In this document: in pieces, positions 8,317 to 16,086 of the stretch
Position numbering within the stretch: the first letter of the stretch is position 1
How the letters are laid out: each line of letters starts with the position of its first letter
Assembly: GCA_964612675.1 (NCBI GenBank)
Contig: CAZTDD010000114.1
Span: 1-21,581 of the forward strand
Source: CAZTDD01 sp964612675
GTDB taxonomy: Bacteria > Hinthialibacterota > Hinthialibacteria > Hinthialibacterales > JAKPRU01
Direction: 5' to 3'
DNA length: 21,581 bases
Made by a program: the position numbers and the translations under genes
Notes under the pieces: model-generated
Seen by the model: only the letters and a program-made list of their open reading frames with translations
Databases searched by the model: none
What the model was told of the DNA's origin: nothing

Positions 8317-8910
8317 ATGCATTCAAGGGCGGGCTTTACCTTGATCGAGTTATTGATTGTGGTGGCCATTATCGGCATTTTGGCCGCAATTGCCGTCCCC
8401 AACTTCCTGAATGCGCAAACCAAGGCCAAAGTCGCACGAGTCAAAGGGGAGTTCAAGACATTCGCGACCGGTTTGGCCATGTACCGCTCGGATCACGGCC
8501 GGTATCCGTTCGGCAGAACAGACCTCGCTCGACTCGACCTGAAACCATTGACCTCTCCCATTGCTTATCTGACAACGGTGAAATTCGAGGATGTCTTCAA
8601 GCCCAAACAGGTCAGACGAGGCGGTCACGAAAGTGGAAATTCGCTGCGCAGTTACCTCTATTTCAATCTGAACGGCTCTTGGGGTATCCGCCGGGGGCTG
8701 GCCCCAGAGCAGAAAACGGAAACCTACATCATCGAAAGCCAGGGCCCCGACCGGGTCCAAGACTATGTCCCCCAATTCGCCTCCGGCATTGACGGATTCG
8801 GCCCCGAACAGATGTACGATCCCACCAACGGCCTCATCAGCCCCGGCGATCTCGCCCGCCTCGGCGGCAATCCCCCCTTCAATGGCGACGCCGCCGCCCT
8901 CATCCAGTAG
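8317..8910 (+). CDS. Prepilin-like (type II secretion/type IV pseudopilin) protein 2
   Basis: The 197-residue product starts MHSRAG then FTLIELLIVVAIIGILAAIA, a perfect class III signal with Gly before the cut. PNFLNAQTKAKVARVKGEF and a GspG-like line follow (MYRSDHGRYPFGRTD). Its C-terminal region reads YDPTNGLISPGDLARLGG, parallel to the end of the preceding pilin, so the two are likely paralogues. ATG 8317 has GAAAGG about 8 bases upstream; an in-frame start at 8287 would put ten residues before the leader. It lies 83 bases after pilin 1, likely in the same transcript. These paired prepilins are typical of lineages that carry many pseudopilin copies, but the role of this pair is unknown. 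Confidence 0.9.
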   Translation: MHSRAGFTLIELLIVVAIIGILAAIAVPNFLNAQTKAKVARVKGEFKTFATGLAMYRSDHGRYPFGRTDLARLDLKPLTSPIAYLTTVKFEDVFKPKQVRRGGHESGNSLRSYLYFNLNGSWGIRRGLAPEQKTETYIIESQGPDRVQDYVPQFASGIDGFGPEQMYDPTNGLISPGDLARLGGNPPFNGDAAALIQ

Positions 8911-8935
8911 CGTCCAAGGCCCTCATCCAGTAGCG
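8896..8935 (+). repeat. Short tandem duplication of the pilin 2 gene end
   Basis: GCCCTCATCCAGTAGCG occurs at 8896-8912, spanning the stop codon TAG, and again at 8919-8935. The 23-bp unit looks like a recent tandem duplication of the last codons. Confidence 0.7.
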
Positions 8936-8940
8936 CTCCA

Positions 8941-8978
8941 GGTTTATCCTGGGCGGTCTGCATCCCTCCGCATAAACC
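8941..8978 (+). terminator. Hairpin after the prepilin pair
   Basis: GGTTTAT (8941-8947) pairs with ATAAACC (8972-8978), and inside it GCGG pairs with CCGC. It lies 30 bases after the pilin 2 stop. There is no T-run, so terminator function is a moderate guess. Confidence 0.45.
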
Positions 8979-9007
8979 CGGATCCAGAGATTCACCGAAT
9001 TTAGTGG

Positions 9008-9037
9008 TTGACAACCCTATGGTCCATATATGAGAAT
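9008..9037 (+). promoter_or_regulatory. Candidate promoter for the acidic secreted protein
   Basis: A perfect -35 consensus TTGACA (9008-9013) is followed after 18 bases by GAGAAT (9032-9037), a four-of-six -10 match. This is about 70 bases before the ATG at 9109. It is seen by eye and not tested. Confidence 0.42.
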
Positions 9038-9108
9038 CTCGTCATCCCAACCGGCTGAAAGGAGACTTTTGGTTCATTCGGGAAATCCCAATCCCCAGAG
9101 GAGGACGA

Positions 9109-9909
9109 ATGATGAAGTTAGCAGTTGGTTGTCTTGTTTTATGTGTTGGATGGATGAGCCTGCTTGTCTATCCGGCAACAGCGGAAGTAATCTTCGAAGA
9201 CGATTTTATGGGGGACAACAATGACGGAGGTGTCCCTGCGAACTGGCAATGGTGGCTATTCGATCAGGTCTGGGTCGTGGAAGCGGATGATGTTCCCGAG
9301 TATGGTCCAGGTGTGATGAATCTCGGTGGAGACACGGGCTCGACCATCCACATGGGGTTGGAAGTTGAAGAGGTCAAGGAACTCACGGATTATCGAGTGA
9401 CGGTTCTCTTCACCGACCGCCTAATCGCGGGCGAGCAAGATGACGGCGACTTCCATGTCGGGATCCGATGTAACCCGGATTACGATCCCGAAGTGGATGA
9501 GCCCACAGCCTGTTATGAGGTGGAATACGACGGAGACGATAACGGTCCACGGAATGAGGTCCCCGAGGACGGACCAACCTCGTTCTTCATGTTCACACGT
9601 GACGGGGACGCTGAACTCCGTGGAGAGGACGAGGACTTTGTCGCATGGGTGACGAGAGATGTCGTCCCTCGTCCCGTCAGTAATACGTGGTACTGGCTTT
9701 CCCTCCAAGCCGTTGGAAACGTGATCAGCACCAAAGTGTGGGAATACGGCACCGAGGAACCCGATTGGATTCTGACCGAAGAGGATCCTTACAACGAATT
9801 CCAACAGGGTGGCGTCCGAATCGGCGTGTGGTCGGGAGTCGCCGAGGTCGCCTACGTCAAAGTCGAAACGGTCGAAGAGGCCCCAGTCGTGGATTGGTCG
9901 CTTCGATAG
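9109..9909 (+). CDS. Acidic secreted protein, probable concanavalin/LamG-like fold
   Basis: The 266-residue product has a signal peptide (MMKLAVGCLVLCVGWMSLLV, cut near ATAEV). The mature protein is very rich in Asp and Glu. Its layout (EDDFMGDNNDGGVPANWQWW at the start, then a TDYRVTVLFTDR strand, NTWYWLSLQAVGN and VRIGVWSGVAEVAYVKVE) resembles lectin-like jellyroll domains that describe a coated particle or bound sugar. I do not recognise a named family, so function is unknown. A strong ribosome site (GAGGAGG) precedes the ATG. It ends VVDWSLR, echoing the GDWALY end of the FG-GAP protein. It is monocistronic, between a candidate promoter at 9008 and a strong hairpin at 9944. Confidence 0.8.
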   Translation: MMKLAVGCLVLCVGWMSLLVYPATAEVIFEDDFMGDNNDGGVPANWQWWLFDQVWVVEADDVPEYGPGVMNLGGDTGSTIHMGLEVEEVKELTDYRVTVLFTDRLIAGEQDDGDFHVGIRCNPDYDPEVDEPTACYEVEYDGDDNGPRNEVPEDGPTSFFMFTRDGDAELRGEDEDFVAWVTRDVVPRPVSNTWYWLSLQAVGNVISTKVWEYGTEEPDWILTEEDPYNEFQQGGVRIGVWSGVAEVAYVKVETVEEAPVVDWSLR

Positions 9910-9943
9910 AACCCGCAATGAGCTGGGTTGAAAAGTAGGTTGG

Positions 9944-9978
9944 TAAGCGCCCCGGAAAACCGCACTCCGGGGCGCTTA
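9944..9978 (+). terminator. Strong GC-rich hairpin terminator
   Basis: TAAGCGCCCCGGA (9944-9956) and TCCGGGGCGCTTA (9966-9978) form a perfect 13-bp stem around a 9-base loop, about 35 bases after the stop of the secreted protein. No T-run follows, but stem strength and position favour a terminator. Confidence 0.65.
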
Positions 9979-10035
9979 TGCCGATTTAGAAGTTGACTGT
10001 TGGATCCCTTTTTTCCCTCTTTCTTTACTCCTCTT

Positions 10036-10073
10036 CTTTCGTGTTTTCGTGGCCCTTTCGTGTCTTCGTGTTT
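10036..10073. repeat. Low-complexity TTCGTG-type repeat
   Basis: The segment repeats CTTTCGTG / TTTTCGTG / CTTCGTG in irregular order. On the minus strand it reads as a spurious KHEDTK...RKHE peptide. From memory, similar noncoding repeats recur in many environmental genomes; I have not searched for it here. Confidence 0.45.
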
Positions 10074-10130
10074 CAATATCCTTCCAACCTGTCTCGTTCC
10101 ACGTAGTCTTCTCTGCCATCGGTCGGGAGA

Positions 10131-10577
10131 TCAAAAGGCTACCGGCCCCACGGGCATACGAACGTTGACAATCAATCTTGTCATCGACGAAACCCCTTCT
10201 TGATTGGCCACCGTGAGAACGTACTTGTGAACCCCTGTCTCTGAATTCCCATCGAACTCCTTCTCCGCCCGGGTACTGCCCGGATCGATTTGAAAGGGAA
10301 TCGAGGTACCGTTGTGACTGAGACTGACCGAGCGCAGCCCCTTGCTGTCGCCTGCGAAAGCGTAAACCCGGTACTTGTCGTTTCCGATAAGCTCCCGCCG
10401 ATTGTCGAAGGCTTTCGAAAGTACCATCGAAAACAGGCTCGGCGGTCCTTTCTGAAGAGACGGTTCCACAAACGCCAGTCGCGCGACGGGAAGAGACATG
10501 AAATGTTGATAGGCGAGCGCGGCGAGCACGATGATCACGAGATACACAAAGATACGTTGAATGGTAAGGTGTTTCAT
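10131..10577 (-). CDS. Small membrane-anchored protein with an extracytoplasmic Ig-like domain
   Basis: The 148-residue product has one N-terminal membrane helix (IFVYLVIIVLAALAYQHFM, about residues 9-27). The rest is predicted to be outside the cytoplasm. The C-terminal half (KYRVYAFAGDSKGLRSVSLS, then HKYVLTVANQEGVSSMTRLI) looks like a beta-sandwich of the Ig/cadherin kind: VYAFAGDSKGLRSVSLSHNG resembles repeats that describe a difference or directional vector. I do not recognise a family and assign no function. GGGAGAAGAGG lies just before the ATG at 10577. The start also overlaps by ATGA the stop of a short upstream frame of uncertain reality. It is divergent from ftsH. Confidence 0.75.
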   Translation of the reverse strand: MKHLTIQRIFVYLVIIVLAALAYQHFMSLPVARLAFVEPSLQKGPPSLFSMVLSKAFDNRRELIGNDKYRVYAFAGDSKGLRSVSLSHNGTSIPFQIDPGSTRAEKEFDGNSETGVHKYVLTVANQEGVSSMTRLIVNVRMPVGPVAF

Positions 10578-10751
10578 CCTCTTCTCCCGGTTCTCACCTC
10601 GTCCATAACCAGCGAAAAGACAACGTTGTCGTTCTTGCTGATTTGCCGGTTCGGCCTTTCGTCCCTGGACGTGCCGGAAAACAAGTCCCTCTGCAGCCTG
10701 CTCTCCCGAATACAGAACGAGGACTCGTTCCTGTGCACCGTACGCTCGTGC

Positions 10752-10779
10752 TTGACTTGAACTCTAGAAAGTCTACCAT
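10752..10779 (+). promoter_or_regulatory. Candidate promoter for ftsH
   Basis: TTGACT (10752-10757) and TACCAT (10774-10779) are spaced by 16 bases and lie about 90 bases before the preferred ftsH start. The match is moderate. The rest of the 10578-10871 gap shows nothing else that I can name apart from a doubtful small minus-strand frame. Confidence 0.38.
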
Positions 10780-10871
10780 AAGATCTAGTAAGGGGTGGCA
10801 CAGCCGCCGCAAGCCGCCCGCGAAAAGAAGGGGTTTTGCAGGCGGCACTGCAGAGCCAACGAGGTACTCTC

Positions 10872-12851
10872 TTGTTCAACCGAACCGTCCTTTTTTACGG
10901 CCTTCTACTGGTGGTCATCATCATCATTGTACACATCTTTCAACCGAGCGATGTGGTTTCGATGAAACAGAGCCGCTTTGATCAACTCATCGAGGGAGAA
11001 GGCGGTCTGCTAACTTCCGCCGTCGTTTCCACGGAGGAAATAAAAGGCACTTTCGACCCGGATGGGATCGAAGGTCCCGACCCGGAGCGCCAGTTCCGTG
11101 TGGATATTCTCCCCGAGTCATCTGAACCTTACCGTGAAAAACTCGCCACCTACAAAAAGGAAGTCAACCCGGATTTGGAATACGAAGCAGTCCGGCAGAA
11201 TAGCTGGATCTACACCGCTATCTGGAACATCTTCCCGGTTCTGCTCCTTGTAGGTGTCTGGTTCTTCATCCTCCGCCAGATGCAGATTGGCGGTACCAAA
11301 GCAATGTCGTTCGGCAAAAGCCGGGCACGATTGCAGCAGGAAGGCGGCCCGAAGATCACATTCGAGAATGTGGCGGGCTGCGACGAGGCGAAAGAAGAAC
11401 TAGAGGAAGTCGTTGAATTCCTCAAAGATCCACAGAAATTCCAGCGCTTGGGGGGAAAGATCCCCCGGGGCGTCCTTCTCCACGGACCGCCGGGAACCGG
11501 AAAAACCTTGCTTGCGCGCGCCGTTGCAGGTGAGGCAAACGTTCCCTTCTTCAGCATTAGTGGATCGGACTTCGTCGAGATGTTCGTCGGTGTCGGTGCT
11601 TCACGTGTACGAGATCTATTCGAACAAGGGAAGAAACACTCTCCCTGTTTGATTTTCATGGACGAGATCGACGCCGTTGGGCGGCAGCGGTTCGCAGGAG
11701 TGGGCGGCGGCCACGACGAACGCGAGCAGACGCTGAACCAGCTATTGGTCGAGATGGACGGGTTCAACTCAACCGATGAAGTCATCCTGATCGCCGCGAC
11801 CAACCGTCCCGACGTCTTGGATCCGGCGCTGCTCCGTCCCGGTCGCTTCGACCGTCAAATTGTGGTCGATAGTCCGGATCTGAACGGCCGTGAGGCGATC
11901 TTCAAAGTCCACACCAAGAATGTGGTCTTGGACAAAGACGTCGACATGAAGATTCTCGCCCGAAGAACCCCGGGCTTTTCGGGAGCGGATATCAGCAACG
12001 CGGTCAACGAAGCCGCCCTGCTGGCAGCGAGACGGGACAGAGATTCCGTCGGCATGAAGGAATTCGAAGACGCCGTCGAACGAGTAACCGCCGGACCTGA
12101 GCGCCGCAGCCGGGCGATCAATGAACAGGAAAAGAGAATCGTTGCGTATCACGAGGCCGGTCACGCCGTTGTGATGCACTTTATCAAGCATTGCGATCCC
12201 GTCCACAAAGTGTCGATCCTGCCGCGCGGAAGCGCGTTAGGATATACGATGCATCTCCCCATCGAGGATCGTTATCTCACCAGCAGAACCGAGCTCCTGG
12301 CGCGAATGTCGGGGCTTCTCGGCGGCCGTGTCGCCGAAGAAATCGTTTTCGGAGATGTCAACACAGGCGCTCAAAACGATCTCGAACGCGTGACCAACAT
12401 CGCCCACCGGATGGTCTGCCAATTCGGCATGAGCGACAAACTCGGACCGATTACATTCGGTCACAACGAAAACAAGGTTTTCCTGGGACGGGACTTCTAC
12501 AAAGACCGCGAATACAGCGATGAAGTCGCATTTGAAATCGACCAGGAAGTCCGGCGGATTGTCGATGAATGCCATGCCACTGCGCGCGAGATTCTCGAAG
12601 AACACCGGGACAGACTTGATGCTCTGGTAGACGCGTTGTTGGAACGGGAAGTGCTCGCTCTGGATGAGGTCACGGATACCCTCGGCCCGAGAGAAGAAGA
12701 AAAGAAAGAACAAGGAGAGCAGCCCGGGGAGGAGAAACAGGAACAAATCCCTGAAGCCGTAGAGGAGAAACCGAAACCACCGTCCTCCAAAGTCCCCGGC
12801 GCGGGAGATCCGCCCCCCATCCCAGGCGACGAACCGTTTCCAACAGCTTAG
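10872..12851 (+). CDS. ftsH: ATP-dependent zinc metalloprotease FtsH
   Basis: FtsH is a membrane-anchored AAA+ protease that degrades misfolded membrane proteins and regulators. From the chosen start the product has 659 residues: a first membrane helix (LFYGLLLVVIIIIVHIF), a periplasmic part of about 90 residues, a second helix (IFPVLLLVGVWFFIL), then the AAA domain. This has Walker A GPPGTGKT (205-212), pore motif MFVGVGASRVRDLF, Walker B CLIFMDEIDAVG and the arginine-finger region LLRPGRFDR. The zinc site is HEAGH (427-431), with the third ligand Asp503 in GAQNDLERV. The tail is acidic and Pro-rich and looks disordered. No ATG fits. TTG at 10872 has GAGG 7 bases upstream and gives the usual short N-terminus; an in-frame TTG at 10836 would add 12 residues. 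It is followed by folP on the same strand. Confidence 0.97.
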   Translation: MFNRTVLFYGLLLVVIIIIVHIFQPSDVVSMKQSRFDQLIEGEGGLLTSAVVSTEEIKGTFDPDGIEGPDPERQFRVDILPESSEPYREKLATYKKEVNPDLEYEAVRQNSWIYTAIWNIFPVLLLVGVWFFILRQMQIGGTKAMSFGKSRARLQQEGGPKITFENVAGCDEAKEELEEVVEFLKDPQKFQRLGGKIPRGVLLHGPPGTGKTLLARAVAGEANVPFFSISGSDFVEMFVGVGASRVRDLFEQGKKHSPCLIFMDEIDAVGRQRFAGVGGGHDEREQTLNQLLVEMDGFNSTDEVILIAATNRPDVLDPALLRPGRFDRQIVVDSPDLNGREAIFKVHTKNVVLDKDVDMKILARRTPGFSGADISNAVNEAALLAARRDRDSVGMKEFEDAVERVTAGPERRSRAINEQEKRIVAYHEAGHAVVMHFIKHCDPVHKVSILPRGSALGYTMHLPIEDRYLTSRTELLARMSGLLGGRVAEEIVFGDVNTGAQNDLERVTNIAHRMVCQFGMSDKLGPITFGHNENKVFLGRDFYKDREYSDEVAFEIDQEVRRIVDECHATAREILEEHRDRLDALVDALLEREVLALDEVTDTLGPREEEKKEQGEQPGEEKQEQIPEAVEEKPKPPSSKVPGAGDPPPIPGDEPFPTA

Positions 12852-12893
12852 GGTGGGGTGACGATAGAATCTACGTCCGATCGACGCGTCAAC

Positions 12894-12961
12894 TTTTGAT
12901 GGTGCGCCCCTTTTGATGGTGCGCCCCTTTTGATGGTGCGCCCCCTTTTGATGGTGCGCCC
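12894..12961. repeat. Four tandem copies of a 17-bp unit between ftsH and folP
   Basis: TTTTGATGGTGCGCCCC is repeated four times head to tail (12894, 12911, 12928, 12946), with one extra C in the third copy. A degenerate fifth copy (TTTGACGCTGTGCG) follows. There are no spacers, so it is a simple tandem array and not a CRISPR. Confidence 0.85.
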
Positions 12962-13003
12962 TTTGACGCTGTGCGAAAAAGTTGGCGGCTTGCATCAGAA
13001 ATT

Positions 13004-13036
13004 CCCTCTCCCGCCGGGAGAGGGCTAGGGTGAGGG
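13004..13036. repeat. REP-like hairpin repeat upstream of folP
   Basis: CCCTCTCCC (13004-13012) pairs with GGGAGAGGG (13016-13024) around a 3-base loop, followed by CTAGGGTGAGGG. Sequences of this kind are a common dispersed noncoding repeat in many bacterial genomes (from memory). It sits in the 274-base gap with the tandem array. Confidence 0.6.
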
Positions 13037-13125
13037 GCGATCATTCCCTTACTGCGAGAAGATAGTTCGGACTTTTTGCCTCACTGCCACTATCGAGGAG
13101 CGTAACCCACCAAAACGCCTACTTC

Positions 13126-14022
13126 ATGAACGAAACAAACTCTCAACCGGCATCCGCGACCGTTAACAAAGATTCCATCCAAACCTGTTGGCGGTGTGGC
13201 TCGCGTGAACTCCAAATCGGCTCCAGAACCCTGTTGATGGGAGTCATCAATGTCACCCCCGACTCATTCAGTGACGGCGGCTTGAACTTCAATCGGGACA
13301 AAGCCATCGCACACGCTCGACGGCTTCGAGACGAAGGCGCCGACATTCTGGACATCGGTGGTGAGTCCAGTCGGCCCGGTGCGGAACCGGTGCCCGAAAG
13401 TGAAGAACTCGGTCGCGTGCTGCCGGTCATCGAAGCGCTTCAGGATCTCGACATACCGATCTCCATCGATACGTACAAGGCCGGAGTCGCAGACGCTGCA
13501 TGCCGGGCGGGAGCATCGATCGTCAATGACATAACCGCCCTCGCAGGAGACCCCGACATGGCGCGGATAACTGCGCAGCATGGTGCCGGACTCGTGTTGA
13601 TGCATATGCGCGGCACTCCCGCCTCCATGCAATCGATGACCCAGTACCAAAACCTGATCGAGGAAATCAAGGCATTTCTCGCCGAGGCGGTCGAACGGGC
13701 TGTGCGAGCAGGCGTCCGCAGGGAATCGATCGCAATCGATCCGGGGATCGGTTTCGGCAAAACAGGCGAACAAAACATCGAAATCCTCAGCCGTATCGGT
13801 TGCTTCCGTGAACTCGGTTGCCCCGTTCTCGTAGGCACGTCCCGCAAGTCCTTCCTCGGCCACATCACAGGCCAACCCGTGGACCGCCGAATCTTCGCCA
13901 CAGCCGCAAGCGTCGCTTGCGCAGTGAGCCGCGGTGCGGATATTGTACGGATTCATGATGTTTCGGCGATGCGTGATGTGGTCCGGGTGGCGGATGCGAT
14001 TGGACGTCCTCCCGGGGCATGA
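13126..14022 (+). CDS. folP: Dihydropteroate synthase
   Basis: FolP joins p-aminobenzoate to the pterin pyrophosphate in folate synthesis and is the sulfonamide target. The 298-residue protein shows every family block in order: MGVINVTPDSFSDGG, DIGGESSRPGA, SIDTYKAGVADAA, ASIVNDITALAGD, LVLMHMRGTPASMQ, IAIDPGIGFGKTGEQN, LVGTSRKSFLGHITG and FATAASVACAVSRGADIVRI. An N-terminal extension of about 35 residues with CWRCG precedes the barrel; such a lead is seen in some relatives and its role is unknown. The position after ftsH matches a widespread ftsH-folP order. A 305-base gap with inverted repeats separates it from cdaA, so it may or may not share a transcript with it. Confidence 0.97.
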   Translation: MNETNSQPASATVNKDSIQTCWRCGSRELQIGSRTLLMGVINVTPDSFSDGGLNFNRDKAIAHARRLRDEGADILDIGGESSRPGAEPVPESEELGRVLPVIEALQDLDIPISIDTYKAGVADAACRAGASIVNDITALAGDPDMARITAQHGAGLVLMHMRGTPASMQSMTQYQNLIEEIKAFLAEAVERAVRAGVRRESIAIDPGIGFGKTGEQNIEILSRIGCFRELGCPVLVGTSRKSFLGHITGQPVDRRIFATAASVACAVSRGADIVRIHDVSAMRDVVRVADAIGRPPGA

Positions 14023-14063
14023 CGGAGTCGGCAAAAAGTCAGTGGAGTTTACGACGACAGGAT

Positions 14064-14205
14064 TTCAACCCCCTCCTACACGGCTCTCATGTTTGCCTTC
14101 GGCAAGCCATGAGATTCCTCCCCCGATCGTCGAGGCAGGAAAAGAAACATACGCGTCAGTGCTGTTTTCTCCCCCAAGCCTGGGGGAGATACAGAGGGGG
14201 TTGAA
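14064..14205. repeat. Dispersed hairpin repeat, copies A and A' in inverted orientation
   Basis: This 142-base block in the folP-cdaA gap is bounded by a perfect 12-bp inverted repeat: TTCAACCCCCTC at 14064-14075 and GAGGGGGTTGAA at 14194-14205. Each end is a copy of the element also found at 15903 and 18377. Copy A (14065 to about 14151) reads TCAACCCCCTCCTACAC, then an inserted hairpin (TCTCATG 14085-14091 paired with CATGAGA 14108-14114, closed by TTTGCC/GGCAA), then CCTCCCCCGATCG and GGAAAAGAAACATAC. Copy A' (14166-14206, opposite strand) has its own stem CTCCCCCA/TGGGGGAG (14169-14188). No coding frame fits. It could be a small non-autonomous mobile element pair or a REP-type element. 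Confidence 0.75.
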
Positions 14206-14326
14206 GTTCCTTATTGCGTCTACCCTTGCTTCATTCCCAGCGTGTCATCGTATAGGGCGAAACCGTTTATCGTTTCCACAAATTCGACTAGTATGCGCAT
14301 AACGTCTTTCAGGTTGAAAGAAACCA

Positions 14327-15079
14327 ATGGGTTCGACAGTCAGTTTTCTTTCATTTTACGTCATCCTTGAAATCCTGATCCTTTGGTTCGTGTTCTATCA
14401 GGTACTCAAGGCCGTTCAGGGTACGCGCACCTTCCATGTCCTGAACTTCCTCGTTCTGATCGTCTTACTGACCTACGTATCCCGTCTGGCGAAAATGGAG
14501 ACGTTGTACTGGCTGCTCAATCGCTCTTTGCTGCCTCTGTTCGTTGCGGTCGTTATCCTGTACGCCCCCGAGCTGCGCCGCACGATGTCGAGCATCGCCC
14601 AAGTGCGATTCCTTTCACGCGACCGAAGCGTAAAGGGAAGAATCTCCTCTGAACTCTTGAAAACGTGTCACACTCTATCCCAACGCAATATCGGCGCGCT
14701 GATTGTCTTTGAACGAGACACCAGTCTGCAGGGATTTATCGATACGGGTATACCGCTCGACGGAGTTGTAACCGCAGAGTTGCTGGTAACCATCTTCACC
14801 CCGAACACACCGCTGCATGACGGCGCCGTAATCATCAGCAGCAACCGGGTCGCGGGTGCCTCCTGCCTGCTGCCGTTGACTGAGAGACTCGAGGTCGACA
14901 AAGAACTCGGTACGCGTCATCGCGCCGCTCTCGGGCTCACGGAAGAAACCGACGCCGTCGTTGTGGTTCTTTCCGAAGAAACCGGCGCAGTCTCCGTCGC
15001 CATCGAGGGACAGATGACACGGGATCTCGATTTCCCAACGCTTGAACGGGTTCTCAACAACCTGATCCAAGAGGTGTGA
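14327..15079 (+). CDS. cdaA: Diadenylate cyclase CdaA (c-di-AMP synthase)
   Basis: CdaA makes cyclic di-AMP from two ATP at the membrane, a messenger for potassium and wall homeostasis. The 250-residue protein has the expected three N-terminal membrane helices (LSFYVILEILILWFVFYQVL, FHVLNFLVLIVLLTYVSRL and LLPLFVAVVILYAPELRR). The DAC domain follows, with its two active-site motifs: DGA in NTPLHDGAVIISSN and RHR in LGTRHRAALGL. The ATP region also has GALIVFERD. The length is normal for CdaA. GAAAG lies upstream of ATG 14327. The next gene begins 2 bases after its stop and encodes the partner CdaR, so the pair is an operon. Confidence 0.96.
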   Translation: MGSTVSFLSFYVILEILILWFVFYQVLKAVQGTRTFHVLNFLVLIVLLTYVSRLAKMETLYWLLNRSLLPLFVAVVILYAPELRRTMSSIAQVRFLSRDRSVKGRISSELLKTCHTLSQRNIGALIVFERDTSLQGFIDTGIPLDGVVTAELLVTIFTPNTPLHDGAVIISSNRVAGASCLLPLTERLEVDKELGTRHRAALGLTEETDAVVVVLSEETGAVSVAIEGQMTRDLDFPTLERVLNNLIQEV

Positions 15080-15080
15080 T

Positions 15081-15860
15081 GTGGATAGGTTCTTGCGCAG
15101 AGCGCTCACAGAAAATTTGAACCTGAAAATACTGGCCCTGCTACTCGCCATTGGTCTCGTATTTGTCCGGGCTCGTGAGAAGACCACCGAGGAGGAATTC
15201 TCGGGTGTCCGTGTCGAACTCTCCAACATCCCGGCCACTATGGTTCAAGCCTTCCCCGAACGCACGTTCACCGCAACCATAGTCTTGTATGGTCCAAAAA
15301 ACGTGCTCGAATATCTCGCACCGAGGGATTTACGCTTCAACATCGATCTCTCCCAGCACGCGAAAAAACTCGTGCAGGACCGCAGGGTCCTGATTGGATT
15401 GGGCGCGAATGTCTTCGCCCCAAATGTGGATCAAACTCAACGGCAATTGCTTCGTTTGGATGAGGAGGAGATCCGCCCTTCTCAAGTTCTGATCACCGTT
15501 CACAGGTATGACGTCACCAAGGATCCCCCGGCGATTTTCGCATCGGAAGCATCCGGGGACGTACTGGAGATCCCGCTATATCAATTGTTGAAGACCGTTC
15601 CCGTCCGTGTCCCGACAACCGGAGAACCGCAAGAGGGCTATAAGATATCAATCTCGACTACTCCAGACGAGGTAACCATTACAGGACCCGAGGCCGCGTT
15701 GAGTCGGATTGAGGAGGTAACGACGAGTCCAGTCAGTTTGACTCCATTGACACGAAGCGTAGCAACGGACGCATCGTTACCGGAAGTCGCGCGGGAGGAC
15801 TCTCCCATCTCCGCGACAACGACACGAGTAACGATTAAGGTGGATGTGTCACGTAAATAG
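15081..15860 (+). CDS. cdaR: YbbR-domain protein, CdaA regulator CdaR
   Basis: CdaR is a membrane-anchored protein with extracytoplasmic YbbR repeats that binds and modulates CdaA. The 259-residue product begins with a short cytoplasmic lead and one helix (NLNLKILALLLAIGLVFVRA). It then continues with YbbR-type repeats, visible as FSGVRVELSNIP...FTATIVLYGP and the later IPLYQLLKTVPVRVPTTGEP with EVTITGPEAALSRIEEV. The start is GTG at 15081, with AGAGG 6-10 bases upstream, immediately behind the cdaA stop. The translational coupling and gene order support the assignment. No promoter of its own is visible. Confidence 0.92.
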   Translation: MDRFLRRALTENLNLKILALLLAIGLVFVRAREKTTEEEFSGVRVELSNIPATMVQAFPERTFTATIVLYGPKNVLEYLAPRDLRFNIDLSQHAKKLVQDRRVLIGLGANVFAPNVDQTQRQLLRLDEEEIRPSQVLITVHRYDVTKDPPAIFASEASGDVLEIPLYQLLKTVPVRVPTTGEPQEGYKISISTTPDEVTITGPEAALSRIEEVTTSPVSLTPLTRSVATDASLPEVAREDSPISATTTRVTIKVDVSRK

Positions 15861-15902
15861 GAGGAGACGGCAATAGGTCGAGGGGACAGAGGAAACGAAA
15901 GA

Positions 15903-15966
15903 TCAACCCCCTCCTACACCTCCCCCGGTCTCGGCGGAGGAAAAAGACCCATGTGCCCGGTCGCTC
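15903..15966. repeat. Dispersed hairpin repeat, copy B
   Basis: TCAACCCCCTCCTACACC, then a CTCCCCC/GGAGG stem, then CCCATGTGCCCGGTCGCTC. It matches the reverse complement of copy C (18377-18446) over its whole length apart from a short indel after the stem. It lies 43 bases after the cdaR stop and could supply a terminator-like stem. Confidence 0.78.
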
Positions 15967-16032
15967 GGGACTTGCGTCTGCGTTTACGCGGTCAGTCGTG
16001 CCTTGATTTGGACACGAGTCCGTTTTCAGTTT

Positions 16033-16078
16033 CCCTCCCCAAGAAGGACACGCTTGCGTGGCCGCAGTAGGGGGAGGG
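16033..16078. repeat. Nested hairpin in the cdaR-pdxJ gap
   Basis: CCCTCCCC (16033-16040) pairs with GGGGAGGG (16071-16078), and inside it CACGC pairs with GCGTG (16049-16060). Two stacked stems just upstream of the 16087 element. Confidence 0.5.
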
Positions 16079-16086
16079 TTCGGGTC

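Noticed and set aside
10594..10848. Minus-strand frame of 84 residues upstream of the membrane protein
   Set aside because: Low-complexity Arg/Gly/Thr-rich translation, overlaps the ftsH start region, no ribosome site or family pattern.
12894..12961. CRISPR array
   Set aside because: The repeats are contiguous with no spacers, and no cas gene is present.
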